Origin: Lachnospiraceae bacterium UBA935
GTDB taxonomy: Bacteria > Bacillota > Clostridia > Lachnospirales > Lachnospiraceae
Length of the DNA: 64,000 nt
Assembly: GCA_002293525.1 (NCBI GenBank)
Contig: DBDJ01000036.1
Span: 13,352 to 77,351, forward strand
Direction of reading: 5' to 3'
The notes under the pieces were generated by a model. The model was not told where the DNA came from and did not search any database. It saw nothing but the letters and a program-made list of their open reading frames with translations. This document shows, piece after piece, positions 24,537 to 33,233 of this stretch; the stretch's first letter is position 1; the number at the start of each line of letters is the position of its first letter. The position numbers were made by a program, and so were the translations under genes.

Positions 24537-25823
24537 ATGATATACAAAAAATTGATTCCGTGCATTTATCTGTATCAGGGAAATGCCGTGGCTGATTATG
24601 ACGACCGTACCGTCATTGACCTGAATCCCATAGAGCTGGCCGTGTTTTACAGCCAAAACGGGGCCGATGAACTGCTGCTCTTTGACCTGTCGGAAACGGC
24701 AGAAGAGCATCAGGAAGCTTTGGATCTGATCAAAGACATCTGTGCCAAGACCGACATCCCGGTTACCGGGGCAGGCAATGTCGGGCGCATGGAAGATATC
24801 AAGAAGTTTTTGTATGCCGGCTGCAAGAAGGCGGCTTTAGATTATTCCCTGGAAAGCAATGTTGCGATCACCGAGGAAGTGTCGCTTAAATTTGGCCGGG
24901 AGAAGACCGTAGCCTGCGTCAGCGAAGCTTCGGAAATCACCCGCAATGCCGCTCTTCTGGAAGCCTATGTGGCAGAAGTCATCGTAACGGATGAAAACGC
25001 GATCCGGACGGCGGCAGCGGTAAGCAAACAGCCGCTGGTAATTTCCGTGCCCAGGGTTTCGCTGGATAAAATCATTGAACTTTTATCGGAACCGGTTATC
25101 AGCGGCATTACCGGCAACGGCATCAATAATAATGCCAAAGAATTGCTGAAGATCAAAGACTTCTGTAAGGAAAACGGCATCCTGGTACATTCGCTTGAAC
25201 CGCTCATAGACTGGAAGGAACTAAAGAAAAACGGGGAAGACATGGTTCCGGTCGTGGTTCAGGACTACCGTACGTCGGAAGTCCTGATGGTGGCCTACAT
25301 GAATGAGGACGCTTTTGCTGCTACGCTTAAGAGCGGGAAGATGACCTATTTCAGCCGCAGCCGTAACGAACTGTGGATCAAAGGCGATACCAGCGGCCAT
25401 TACCAATATGTCAAATCCTTGACCGCCGACTGTGACAAGGACACGATCCTGGCCAAGGTGTTTCAGGTCGGGGCGGCCTGCCATACCGGAAGCCACAGCT
25501 GTTTTTTTAACGACGTCATCAAGCCGGAAGAAGGTGCCGATGCCAATCCCTTCACCGTCTTTGAAAGAGTCCTGGCTGTCATAAAAGACCGTAAAGTACA
25601 CCCCAAGGAGGGTTCTTATACCAATTATCTGTTTGACAAGGGCCTGGATAAAATCCTGAAAAAGATGGGAGAGGAAGCCGCAGAGATTATCATTGCTTCC
25701 AAGAATCCTAACCCCAATGAGATCAAATACGAGATTGCTGATTTTCTGTATCATATGATGGTGCTGATGGTAGACAAAGGAATTTCCTGGGAGGAGATTA
25801 TCGAAGAACTTGCAAAACGCTGA
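24537..25823 (+). CDS. hisIE: HisIE with an N-terminal HisA/HisF-like barrel domain
   Basis: A 428-residue fusion. Residues about 235-330 are phosphoribosyl-AMP cyclohydrolase (HisI; TYFSRSRNELWIKGDTSG, zinc motifs DCDKD and AACHTGSHSCF). Residues about 340-428 are phosphoribosyl-ATP pyrophosphatase (HisE; GEEAAEIIIASKN, EIADFLYHMMVLM). Together they perform steps two and three of histidine synthesis. Residues 1-220 resemble the HisA/HisF barrel, with IPCIYLYQGNAV at the first strand and a phosphate-binding-like TGAGNVGRMEDI loop. The catalytic Asp after IPC is Tyr, and no clear equivalent of the second Asp is seen. The barrel is therefore probably inactive or repurposed. hisA, hisF, hisH and hisC are absent from this operon. 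Confidence 0.9.
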   Translation: MIYKKLIPCIYLYQGNAVADYDDRTVIDLNPIELAVFYSQNGADELLLFDLSETAEEHQEALDLIKDICAKTDIPVTGAGNVGRMEDIKKFLYAGCKKAALDYSLESNVAITEEVSLKFGREKTVACVSEASEITRNAALLEAYVAEVIVTDENAIRTAAAVSKQPLVISVPRVSLDKIIELLSEPVISGITGNGINNNAKELLKIKDFCKENGILVHSLEPLIDWKELKKNGEDMVPVVVQDYRTSEVLMVAYMNEDAFAATLKSGKMTYFSRSRNELWIKGDTSGHYQYVKSLTADCDKDTILAKVFQVGAACHTGSHSCFFNDVIKPEEGADANPFTVFERVLAVIKDRKVHPKEGSYTNYLFDKGLDKILKKMGEEAAEIIIASKNPNPNEIKYEIADFLYHMMVLMVDKGISWEEIIEELAKR

Positions 25824-28287
25824 TAAGCAATACCGTCATTCATCCCAATCCAAAGCTGATAAGAGGCGTCCCCTCTTCTTTCTGCTGGCGTTTCTGCTTC
25901 CCTTTCTGACGATGCTGCTGATCTATGCGGAAATGGGGATGGCGCCCTTTGGCGGACGTTCGGTTCTGCTCATGGATATGTCTGAGCAATATGTCAACTT
26001 CTTTGCGGAGCTTAAGCAGATTGTTCGGGGCGACAGCAGTATTTATTTTTCCTGGAACAAATCCTTTGGCGCCAGTTTTATCGGCGTATTTGCCTATTAT
26101 CTTGCCAGCCCGTTTTCGGTTCTGACGATATTCTTTAAGCCGGAGAACCTGCCGGTCGCCTTACTGTTTCTGACCTGCCTGAAAATCGGGATGGCAGGCT
26201 TTACCCTGAACCTATATTTTAACTATGCCTTCCGGAAAACGGGACTGGGGACGCTGCTGTTTTCACTCTGCTATGCCCTGATGTCCTATTCGTTTTCTTA
26301 TTCGCTGAGCATCATGTGGCTGGACGGGCTGATCTGGCTGCCGGTCATCCTGCTGGGCATCGAAAAGCATCTGGCGGGCAAGTTTCCCTGGATCCTGACG
26401 CTTAGCTTAAGCGTCATGTTCGTGTCCAATTATTATATCGCCTATATGATCGGCCTTTTTTGCGTCCTTTATTTCTTATACCGCTTTTTTAGTGAAAAAC
26501 GCCGGCTGCGGCAGTTCGGACGATTACTCACCGACTTTATCGGAGCGGTTGTCATAGCGGCCGGGATGGCAGCCTGGCTGCTGCTGCCGACCGGGCTGGA
26601 GCTATTGACGGGAAAGCTAGCCCAAGGAGCAGCCACCGCAGATAAAGGCATGTATTTCATGTCAGTCGATCTGTTCAAACGCTTGCTGCCAGGTCAATAT
26701 GACGGGATTACCTACGGGCTTCCCTACCTGTTCTGCGGTACATTGGTGCTGGTGCTGGCGGTTATTTATTTCTTCAATCCCCGGATTCCCGTCAGGGAAC
26801 GGCTTGCTGCTTATGTTTTTGTCCGCCTGATGATTATCAGCTTTTGCAGCAAGCATCTGAATTTCCTTTGGCATGGCTTGCAATACCCTAACTGGTTTCC
26901 TTTCCGCAACTCCTTTCTGTTTTCCTTCTTACTGATTTTCCTGGCCTTCCGTTCGGTCGGCGCGATACCGCTTAAGGAACTGAAACAGCAGTTTATAAAG
27001 AATGCCAAGGCAGTCCGCGTGGTAGAAAAAGCATTTCCGCTGATACTGATCTTTTTCTTCAGCCTGCAGGCTGTCGAACTCTATCAGAACGGCAGGGTGA
27101 TTATCAGAGGTCTTGACCGGGATTTTAATTACGTATCAATGAAGGACTATCAGGATTTTTATCAAGAACTCCTTCCGCTTGTAGAACAAGCAGAAAGCAG
27201 CCCAGGATTCTTCCGGATCGAGAAGGATTTCGAACGCAGCAAAAATGATGCATTGCTGCTCAGCTATAAAGGCATAACTCATTATTCTTCGGCATTCAAT
27301 TACCAGGTCAACAGTTTTTCCGAGCAGATCGGCCTTGCCCAGGGATGGATATGGAACTCCTATTTTGGCCATACGCCCCTGACCGACATGATCTTCAATG
27401 TAAAATATATGATGTCAAGAAAAGCCATGCCGGCTTACTATAAGCGCATCAGTGAAAACGGCAGTGTCACGCTCTATGAAAATCCAGCTGTCCTTCCGGT
27501 GGCTTTCATGACAAAAGAGCTTGCCCCGATTGCTCGGATCGAAAGCCGGGATTTTGAAGCCCAAAATGAAATGCTGTCGAAACTAAGCGGCTTGGATCAT
27601 GCTTATTTTACTTCCTGTGAGATTACGGCTTTGTCGGCCGGCCGGTATTGCTTTACAGCATCGGAAAACGCACCTTATTTTCTTTCTATTACGGTAGGAG
27701 ACCACGGATATGGCAGCATTTATGCCAATGAGGTTTACCGCGGTCATTATTGGACCGGTGAAACTCAATGTATTCTTTATATCGGCGATTACCAAAAGGG
27801 CGAGGCGGTCGTGATTGACATAGAAAATATGAATGAAGAGGATGATCCGGAATCGTCAGGACAGAAGCCTGCTGACCAGGAACCATCTGACCAGGATACG
27901 TCAGCACTCAGAATAAGCGCCCTGAATATAGTCTGGCTTACCGAGGCTTTTCAAGCTCTTGAAAAAGGCGGGCTGACGGTCACCGAATCCGGTGCCGGTC
28001 ACATAAGCGGCCAGGTGCTTGCACAGGACAGCGGTGTAATGATGACAAGCATCCCGTATGATGCCGGATTTCAGGTTAAAGTAGACGGTCAAAAGATAAA
28101 TACCGTAGTAGCTTTTGATACGTTTCTGGCTTTTCCGGTTCCAGAAGGGAGCCATGAGATTTCCATCCGCTATTTTGCCCGCGGACAGGTCGCCGGTATC
28201 CTTGTCTCACTTTGCAGCACCATTTGCTTTGCTTTCTTGTTCCTAAAGATTATCAGGCATAATTTTGCCCGCCCCCACATATTTTGA
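25810..28287 (+). CDS. YfhO-family multi-spanning membrane protein
   Basis: An 825-residue polytopic protein of the YfhO family (GT-C-like fold), which in other Gram-positives takes part in glycosylating lipoteichoic acid or other surface polymers. The conserved first loop FGGRSVLLMDMSEQYVNFFAEL, about a dozen hydrophobic segments up to residue 430, and a large extracellular domain before a last helix (about residues 795-815) are visible. A Gln/Asp/Ser-rich linker (SGQKPADQEPSDQDTS) looks repeat-derived. The frame opens with TTG at 25810, 14 nt inside hisIE, with GGAGGA too far upstream for certainty, so the start is tentative. Overlap with the his operon suggests cotranscription; a functional link is unknown. 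Confidence 0.85.
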   Translation: MQNADKQYRHSSQSKADKRRPLFFLLAFLLPFLTMLLIYAEMGMAPFGGRSVLLMDMSEQYVNFFAELKQIVRGDSSIYFSWNKSFGASFIGVFAYYLASPFSVLTIFFKPENLPVALLFLTCLKIGMAGFTLNLYFNYAFRKTGLGTLLFSLCYALMSYSFSYSLSIMWLDGLIWLPVILLGIEKHLAGKFPWILTLSLSVMFVSNYYIAYMIGLFCVLYFLYRFFSEKRRLRQFGRLLTDFIGAVVIAAGMAAWLLLPTGLELLTGKLAQGAATADKGMYFMSVDLFKRLLPGQYDGITYGLPYLFCGTLVLVLAVIYFFNPRIPVRERLAAYVFVRLMIISFCSKHLNFLWHGLQYPNWFPFRNSFLFSFLLIFLAFRSVGAIPLKELKQQFIKNAKAVRVVEKAFPLILIFFFSLQAVELYQNGRVIIRGLDRDFNYVSMKDYQDFYQELLPLVEQAESSPGFFRIEKDFERSKNDALLLSYKGITHYSSAFNYQVNSFSEQIGLAQGWIWNSYFGHTPLTDMIFNVKYMMSRKAMPAYYKRISENGSVTLYENPAVLPVAFMTKELAPIARIESRDFEAQNEMLSKLSGLDHAYFTSCEITALSAGRYCFTASENAPYFLSITVGDHGYGSIYANEVYRGHYWTGETQCILYIGDYQKGEAVVIDIENMNEEDDPESSGQKPADQEPSDQDTSALRISALNIVWLTEAFQALEKGGLTVTESGAGHISGQVLAQDSGVMMTSIPYDAGFQVKVDGQKINTVVAFDTFLAFPVPEGSHEISIRYFARGQVAGILVSLCSTICFAFLFLKIIRHNFARPHIF

Positions 28288-28316
28288 TGTAAAGATGTAC
28301 AAGGCCAGGGACAAAT

Positions 28317-28724
28317 GTGGGACAGATTGACACCAACAAGAAATTAGAGCTGATCCGTGACATCCGGATGAGCCAGCAGAATAACCGGGCGGTCATGGGC
28401 CGGAGAGAACAGATCGTTTATGGAAGGCCGAAACCGTTGATTTCCCGGGGCGAGCTTTACAGTCTCGAGTCCACTGCCGTCAATGAGGCAGTGCCGGCTG
28501 AAGCTGACGATACCATGCCTACACTCCGGTCATTCAAGCTGCGGCTGCTGATTGCCATAATCCTTTTTGCTGCCTTCTTCTTTCTTGACCAAACCGGTCA
28601 AAGCATCGCCGGCATCACTTCCGTTCAGGTAAAGGAAGCCGTATCTTCTGAAAGCAAGGATATCCTGAGCTTTATCACCGGCCTGTTTAATGATGCCGCA
28701 GAAGAGTTACATTTCAGACTATGA
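28317..28724 (+). CDS. Hypothetical protein with one transmembrane helix
   Basis: A 135-residue protein of unknown family. A charged N-terminal half with QQNNRAVMGRREQIVYG precedes one hydrophobic helix (about residues 74-92) and an acidic extracellular tail. The start is GTG at 28317, overlapping an out-of-frame ATG, with AGGG about 8 nt upstream. It follows the YfhO gene by 29 nt and ends at a GC-rich hairpin, so it is probably the last gene of that transcript. Confidence 0.65.
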   Translation: MGQIDTNKKLELIRDIRMSQQNNRAVMGRREQIVYGRPKPLISRGELYSLESTAVNEAVPAEADDTMPTLRSFKLRLLIAIILFAAFFFLDQTGQSIAGITSVQVKEAVSSESKDILSFITGLFNDAAEELHFRL

Positions 28725-28758
28725 CTGCGAGGCGCCTAATTTTTAGATGGGAATAGCT

Positions 28759-28803
28759 GGGGGGCTGGGGGAGCTCGGGAACCTCCGGCCCCCGAGCCCC
28801 CCC
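28759..28803 (+). terminator. Very GC-rich hairpin ending the his/YfhO transcript
   Basis: GGGGGGCTGGGGG pairs with CCCCCGAGCCCCCC across a 17-nt loop, with one bulged G, and CTTTACT follows. The stem is far more GC-rich than anything near it. The U-tract is short, so termination is likely but not certain. G-runs in the left arm could also form a quadruplex. Confidence 0.6.
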
Positions 28804-28921
28804 TTTACTAAACTTAACAACATGACATCAGGCTGTGAACACCAAAGCAGAAGAAGAAGAATTTGGCGAGGAACAGAAATAGAACTTGAATATATCCGGA
28901 ATATCTTCTATACTTTTAAGC

Positions 28922-30820
28922 ATGAGAAAATTAGCGCTTAAAGATGAATACCTGCTCCTTGCCGAGAAACCGGCCAGGTATATCGGCAATGAAATCAATT
29001 CCATACAAAAAGATAAGGAAACGACCGCTATCCGGATGGCCCTATGCTTTCCGGATGTCTATGAAATCGGCATGTCACACTTAGGCATACAGATTCTTTA
29101 CGACATGTTAAACAGCTGGGAGGATGTCTGGTGTGAAAGAGTATATTCACCGTGGGTAGACATGGACCGCATCATGCGGGAAGCGTCTATCCCGCTTTTT
29201 GCGTTGGAATCACAGGATCCCATCCGGGAATTTGACTTTCTGGGCATCACGATCCAGTATGAGCTGTGTTATACCAACATCCTGCAGATCTTAGATCTGT
29301 CCGGGATCCCCTACTATGCCCGTGAAAGAAGCGACGCTGACCCGATCGTAATCGGCGGCGGCCCTTGTACATACAACCCGGAACCGATTGCGGATTTCTT
29401 TGACCTGTTTTATATCGGCGAAGGCGAGACCCGTTACCGGGAGCTGCTGGACTGTTATTTGGAGAACCGCAAGCAAGGCGGGAGCCGTGACGAGTTTCTA
29501 TTGGCAGCGGCCAGGATACCGGGGATTTATGTGCCGCGCTTTTACCGGACCGAATATTATCCTGACGGCACGGTCAGCGCTATGAAGCCTCTGGCGGAAG
29601 GGATACCGGCACGGATCAGAAAGGAGCTTGTGGATGATGTTTCCCATACCTGTTATCCGCTCAAACCGGTGGTTCCTTTTATCAAGACCACGCAAGACCG
29701 CGTTACCCTTGAACTGCAGCGGGGATGTATCAGGGGCTGCCGGTTCTGCCAGGCCGGATACCTGTACCGGCCGGTCCGCGAACGTGACGTGGACGTCCTC
29801 AAGAAATATGCGATAACTATGCTGGAGAATACCGGATATGAGGAGATCTCCTTAAGCTCCTTAAGCTCCAGTGATTATTCCGGTCTTGCCGAACTGATTG
29901 ATTTCCTGATTACCGAGTGCAAATCCCAGCATACTAATATATCCTTGCCCTCCCTGCGGATCGATGCTTTTTCTCTGGATGTGATGAGCAAGGTCCAGGA
30001 CGTCAAAAAAAGCAGCCTGACCTTTGCTCCGGAAGCCGGGAGCCAGCGGCTCCGCAACATCATCAATAAGGGCCTGACCGAAGAAATGATTTTAGAAGGC
30101 GCAGCTACGGCATTTGAAGCCGGTTGGAGCCGGGTGAAGCTGTATTTTATGCTGGGCCTTCCTTCTGAGACCGAAGCGGATATAAGCGGCATCGGTGAGT
30201 TGGCTAACCGCATCGCTGCCGTATATTATGAAACCGTGCCCAAAGAAAAAAGAAACGGCAAGGTTCAGATCATCGCCAGCACTTCCTTTTTTATCCCTAA
30301 GCCGTTCACCCCTTTCCAGTGGGCGCCGCAGGCAACGAAAGAGGCTTTTCTGGACAAGGCCTATCTGACGCGGAAATCGATTTCGTCACAGCTGAACCAG
30401 AAAAGCATCAAGTATAACTGGCATGAGACTGACAGCAGCGTTCTGGAATGTGTCCTGGCAAGAGGCGACCGCCGTCTGGCTCCCGCTATCCTGGAAGTGT
30501 ATCGGAAAGGCTGTATCTTTGACGCGTGGAGCGAACATTACCGGCACGATGTCTGGATGGAAACTTTCAAGGAAAACGATGTGGATATTTCCTTTTACAC
30601 CACCAGGGAACGGGCTGACGATGAAATTTTCCCGTGGGACTTCATTGACTGCGGCATAAGCAAGGAATATTTGCGGAAGGAATGGCATAAAGCAAGATCC
30701 GCCGCACAGGCGTCATCTGAGTCGGAACAGTTGGTCACGCCCAATTGCCGGGAACAGTGTCAAGGCTGCGGAGCTGCCAGTTTCCGCACCGGCATCTGCG
30801 TTTTAGACAAGAATATTTGA
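28922..30820 (+). CDS. B12-binding radical SAM protein (TIGR03960 family)
   Basis: A 632-residue radical-SAM enzyme with an N-terminal cobalamin-binding-like domain. The iron-sulfur motif CIRGCRFCQAG (CxxxCxxC) lies near residue 270, and family motifs include the N-terminal EKPARYIGNE and FPDVYEIGMSHLGIQILYDML. A C-terminal Cys cluster CREQCQGCG is near residue 610. The frame is open from 28886, but MRKLAL at 28922 matches the family N-terminus; neither start has a good ribosome site. It always travels with a DUF2344 gene, found here directly downstream, and with rng/rplU, suggesting RNA or ribosome modification. The reaction is unknown. Confidence 0.92.
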   Translation: MRKLALKDEYLLLAEKPARYIGNEINSIQKDKETTAIRMALCFPDVYEIGMSHLGIQILYDMLNSWEDVWCERVYSPWVDMDRIMREASIPLFALESQDPIREFDFLGITIQYELCYTNILQILDLSGIPYYARERSDADPIVIGGGPCTYNPEPIADFFDLFYIGEGETRYRELLDCYLENRKQGGSRDEFLLAAARIPGIYVPRFYRTEYYPDGTVSAMKPLAEGIPARIRKELVDDVSHTCYPLKPVVPFIKTTQDRVTLELQRGCIRGCRFCQAGYLYRPVRERDVDVLKKYAITMLENTGYEEISLSSLSSSDYSGLAELIDFLITECKSQHTNISLPSLRIDAFSLDVMSKVQDVKKSSLTFAPEAGSQRLRNIINKGLTEEMILEGAATAFEAGWSRVKLYFMLGLPSETEADISGIGELANRIAAVYYETVPKEKRNGKVQIIASTSFFIPKPFTPFQWAPQATKEAFLDKAYLTRKSISSQLNQKSIKYNWHETDSSVLECVLARGDRRLAPAILEVYRKGCIFDAWSEHYRHDVWMETFKENDVDISFYTTRERADDEIFPWDFIDCGISKEYLRKEWHKARSAAQASSESEQLVTPNCREQCQGCGAASFRTGICVLDKNI

Positions 30821-30828
30821 GGATAAGT

Positions 30829-31512
30829 ATGAAAGTAAGGATAAAGTTTTCAAAAACAGGAGTCATGAAATTTATCGGCCATCTGGATATGATGCGATAT
30901 TTTCAGAAAGCAATCCGGCGGGCGAAAATCGACATTGCCTATTCCGGCGGTTTCAGTCCGCACCAGATTATGTCCTTTGCCGCCCCATTAGGAGTCGGCC
31001 TCACCAGCTTGGGGGAGTACTTTGACATCGAACTACGTACCGCTATGGACGAGGAGGCCATCAAAGAACGGCTGAATCAGGTTATGGCTGAGGGAGTAGC
31101 CATTCTGGAAACAACAGCTCTTGCCGACACTGCCGGCAATGCGATGGCAAGCGTGGCGGCGGCAGCTTATGAAGTAACATTTGCCGAAGGAACGGTTTTG
31201 CCCGATGGGTGGACCGGCCAATTAACAGCATTCTTAGACCAGCCACAGATCCCCTATCACAAGCTGACTTCTAAGGTAAGCCGCATGCTGGATTTAAAGC
31301 CGCTGCTATATGACAGCAAAGTTACGGAAGAAAAAGTGTATTTATTGGTAAATGCCAGCAGTGCTGACAATATCAAACCCATATTCGTAATGAAAGCTTT
31401 TTTTGAAAGCATCGGTGTGACGATATCGGAGCATTCTCTATATATCTGCCGCATGGAAACCTATGGCCTGAACGGAGATAAGTTTGTTCCCTTATCTGCG
31501 TTAACAGAATAA
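30829..31512 (+). CDS. DUF2344/TIGR03936 radical-SAM-linked protein
   Basis: A 227-residue protein of the TIGR03936 family that accompanies the preceding B12-radical-SAM enzyme, sometimes as a fusion. The N-terminal MKVRIKFSKTGVMKFIGHLD and RRAKIDIAYSGGFSPHQIMSF are diagnostic. The ATG at 30829 is preceded by TGAGGA spanning the upstream stop, so the two genes are coupled. Its last codons are unit one of a 15-nt tandem array that runs 115 nt beyond the stop in the same frame. Confidence 0.92.
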   Translation: MKVRIKFSKTGVMKFIGHLDMMRYFQKAIRRAKIDIAYSGGFSPHQIMSFAAPLGVGLTSLGEYFDIELRTAMDEEAIKERLNQVMAEGVAILETTALADTAGNAMASVAAAAYEVTFAEGTVLPDGWTGQLTAFLDQPQIPYHKLTSKVSRMLDLKPLLYDSKVTEEKVYLLVNASSADNIKPIFVMKAFFESIGVTISEHSLYICRMETYGLNGDKFVPLSALTE

Positions 31513-31629
31513 GCCTTAACTGAAGAGACATTAACTGAATTGGCTTAATCAGATTCGACATTAACAGATTTGGCATTAATAGATGCAGTATTAACAGATT
31601 TTGCATATCTGATTGTCAGATTAGATTGA
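31501..31629 (+). repeat. 15-nt tandem array across the DUF2344 stop, in coding phase
   Basis: Units start at 31501, 31516, 31531, 31546, 31561, 31576, 31591, 31606 and 31621, always 15 nt apart. In the frame of the upstream gene they read LTE*A, LTEET, LTELA, *SDST, LTDLA, LIDAV, LTDFA, YLIVR, LD*. The gene's TAA stop is in unit one and a second TAA begins unit four. Confidence 0.9.
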
Positions 31630-31648
31630 TACGTAAAGGAGAAACCAG

Positions 31649-32800
31649 ATGCCTGTCACAGAAGGCGGTGCGGTTGATGGCATCGTAGTTATCGTAAAAA
31701 GGGGAACACAGATCCTCGTTCTTCTTTATCAGCATAATAAAGTGCAGTCCTTACAAGCCACCGAGCCGGGCGGCCTGCTGGGAAATATCTATATCGGCCG
31801 GGTACAGAAAGTACTGCCTGGGCTTAAAGCAGCTTTTATTGACGTTGATAAAGAGCTCACCTGTTTCTTGCAAAAAGGAGATCTGAGCGATATCAAAGGC
31901 AATGATGAGATCCCTGTCCAGGTCACCGCCGAAGCCATGAAAGCCAAGCCGCCCGTCGTCAGCCGTAATCTGACCCTGACCGGCAGATACTGTGTCGTTT
32001 CCTGCCAGCAGCCAGGACTTTCTTTTTCCGGGAAATTATCCACTGTCCAAAAGAAACACTTAAGGAAAGAACTGAGCGAGCTGGCAGATCTCTTGGCGGA
32101 CTATCATGTGATCATCCGGACAAATGCCGGAGAGCTGGAAGAATCCGGTCCGATGCTTATGGAAATCAGGCAATTGGCAGAAGAACTGACGAAGTTGCGG
32201 CTGAATGCCCCCCATCGTACCTGCTACAGCCTTTTGTATCAAGGAACCCAAGGATATGTCAAAGCGGTCAGGGATATTCGAAACAGTGAATATAAGGAGA
32301 TTGTAACCGATCTTCCCGATGTATATGATGTCCTGAATCAATTGTATAGAGGCAGGGTACGTTATTACCAGGATGACATGCTTTCCCTTAGCAAGCTGTA
32401 CAGCGTCGAAACGCACCTGCAAAACAGCCTGAATTCCAAAGTATGGCTCGATATGGGCGGTTTTCTGGTGATAGAACCAACCGAGGCGCTGACCGTGATC
32501 GATGTCAACAGCGGCAAAAGCAATGCCAAGAAACCCGCATTCTTTTTAGCACTCAACAAACAAGCGGCACAGGAAGCGGCCCGGCAGATGCGGATCCGTA
32601 ATCTTTCCGGCATCATTATCATCGATTTCATCAATATGGAATCCGCGGAAGAGGAACAGGAACTGTTGGCCTATATGCACGAACTTGTCAGAAAAGACTC
32701 CGTCAAAACGAGCGTAATCGACATCACGCCGCTGGGTCTGATGGAAATCACCCGCAAAAAAATCGGAAAAATGTTGTCGGAAGTGATCAAAATACCTTGA
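31649..32800 (+). CDS. rng: Ribonuclease E/G family endoribonuclease
   Basis: A 383-residue RNase E/G-family enzyme that cuts single-stranded RNA and, in this gene context, probably takes part in rRNA or mRNA maturation. An S1-like N-terminal part holds GNIYIGRVQKVLPGLKAAFIDV. The catalytic DNase-I-like region has TVIDVNSGK and IIIIDFINM, which supply the metal-binding aspartates. It is shorter than E. coli RNase G (489) and lacks the zinc-link CPxCxG motif, which is common in Firmicutes. GGAG precedes the ATG. It lies directly upstream of the rplU leader. Confidence 0.88.
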   Translation: MPVTEGGAVDGIVVIVKRGTQILVLLYQHNKVQSLQATEPGGLLGNIYIGRVQKVLPGLKAAFIDVDKELTCFLQKGDLSDIKGNDEIPVQVTAEAMKAKPPVVSRNLTLTGRYCVVSCQQPGLSFSGKLSTVQKKHLRKELSELADLLADYHVIIRTNAGELEESGPMLMEIRQLAEELTKLRLNAPHRTCYSLLYQGTQGYVKAVRDIRNSEYKEIVTDLPDVYDVLNQLYRGRVRYYQDDMLSLSKLYSVETHLQNSLNSKVWLDMGGFLVIEPTEALTVIDVNSGKSNAKKPAFFLALNKQAAQEAARQMRIRNLSGIIIIDFINMESAEEEQELLAYMHELVRKDSVKTSVIDITPLGLMEITRKKIGKMLSEVIKIP

Positions 32801-32819
32801 CACAGGCCGGAACCGATGG

Positions 32820-32925
32820 TATTCTTTATGAGTATGCCGCATAATAAGGCTCCCAAGCGTATCTTCGGATACCGCCGAATTAGCGAGTAAAACCGATGAA
32901 TATCGGTTAGATTAGGAGGTACCAT
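32820..32925 (+). ncRNA. Candidate L21 leader RNA upstream of rplU
   Basis: The segment before rplU folds into two small perfect hairpins, GTATC-TTCG-GATAC (32859-32872) and AACCGAT-GAAT-ATCGGTT (32891-32908), just before AGGAGG at 32914. Firmicutes often carry an autoregulatory L21 leader at this exact place (rplU-prp-rpmA). Position and structure fit, but I cannot confirm the consensus. Confidence 0.5.
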
Positions 32926-33231
32926 ATGTACGCAATTATTGAAACTGGCGGAAAACAGTACAAAGTTTCCGAAGGCGATGTCATCAAAGTGGAGAAGCTT
33001 GATGTCGAACCCGGTAATCCCGTAACCTTTGATCAGGTCGTCGCGATCAGCGATAACGAACTGAAGGTAGCCGGAGATGTTGCCGCCGCGACCGTGACCG
33101 GAACCGTGATGGAACAAGGCAAACACCGTAAGGTGATTGTCTATAAGTACAAACGTAAGAGCGGTTATCACAAGAAAAAAGGTCACCGGCAAGCATACAC
33201 ACAAGTAAAGATCGACAAGATCAACAGCTGA
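32926..33231 (+). CDS. rplU: 50S ribosomal protein L21
   Basis: The 101-residue L21 protein binds 23S rRNA in the large subunit. The N-terminus MYAIIETGGKQYKVSEGD and the C-terminal KYKRKSGYHKKKGHRQ are characteristic. A strong AGGAGG site precedes the ATG. The next gene starts three bases after its stop. The order rplU-prp-rpmA is universal in Firmicutes. Confidence 0.98.
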   Translation: MYAIIETGGKQYKVSEGDVIKVEKLDVEPGNPVTFDQVVAISDNELKVAGDVAAATVTGTVMEQGKHRKVIVYKYKRKSGYHKKKGHRQAYTQVKIDKINS

Positions 33232-33233
33232 AT

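Noticed and set aside
28747..28941. Small Gly/Pro-rich protein frame over the GC-rich hairpin
   Set aside because: Its composition comes from the palindrome, it has no ribosome site, and it runs into the start of the radical-SAM gene.
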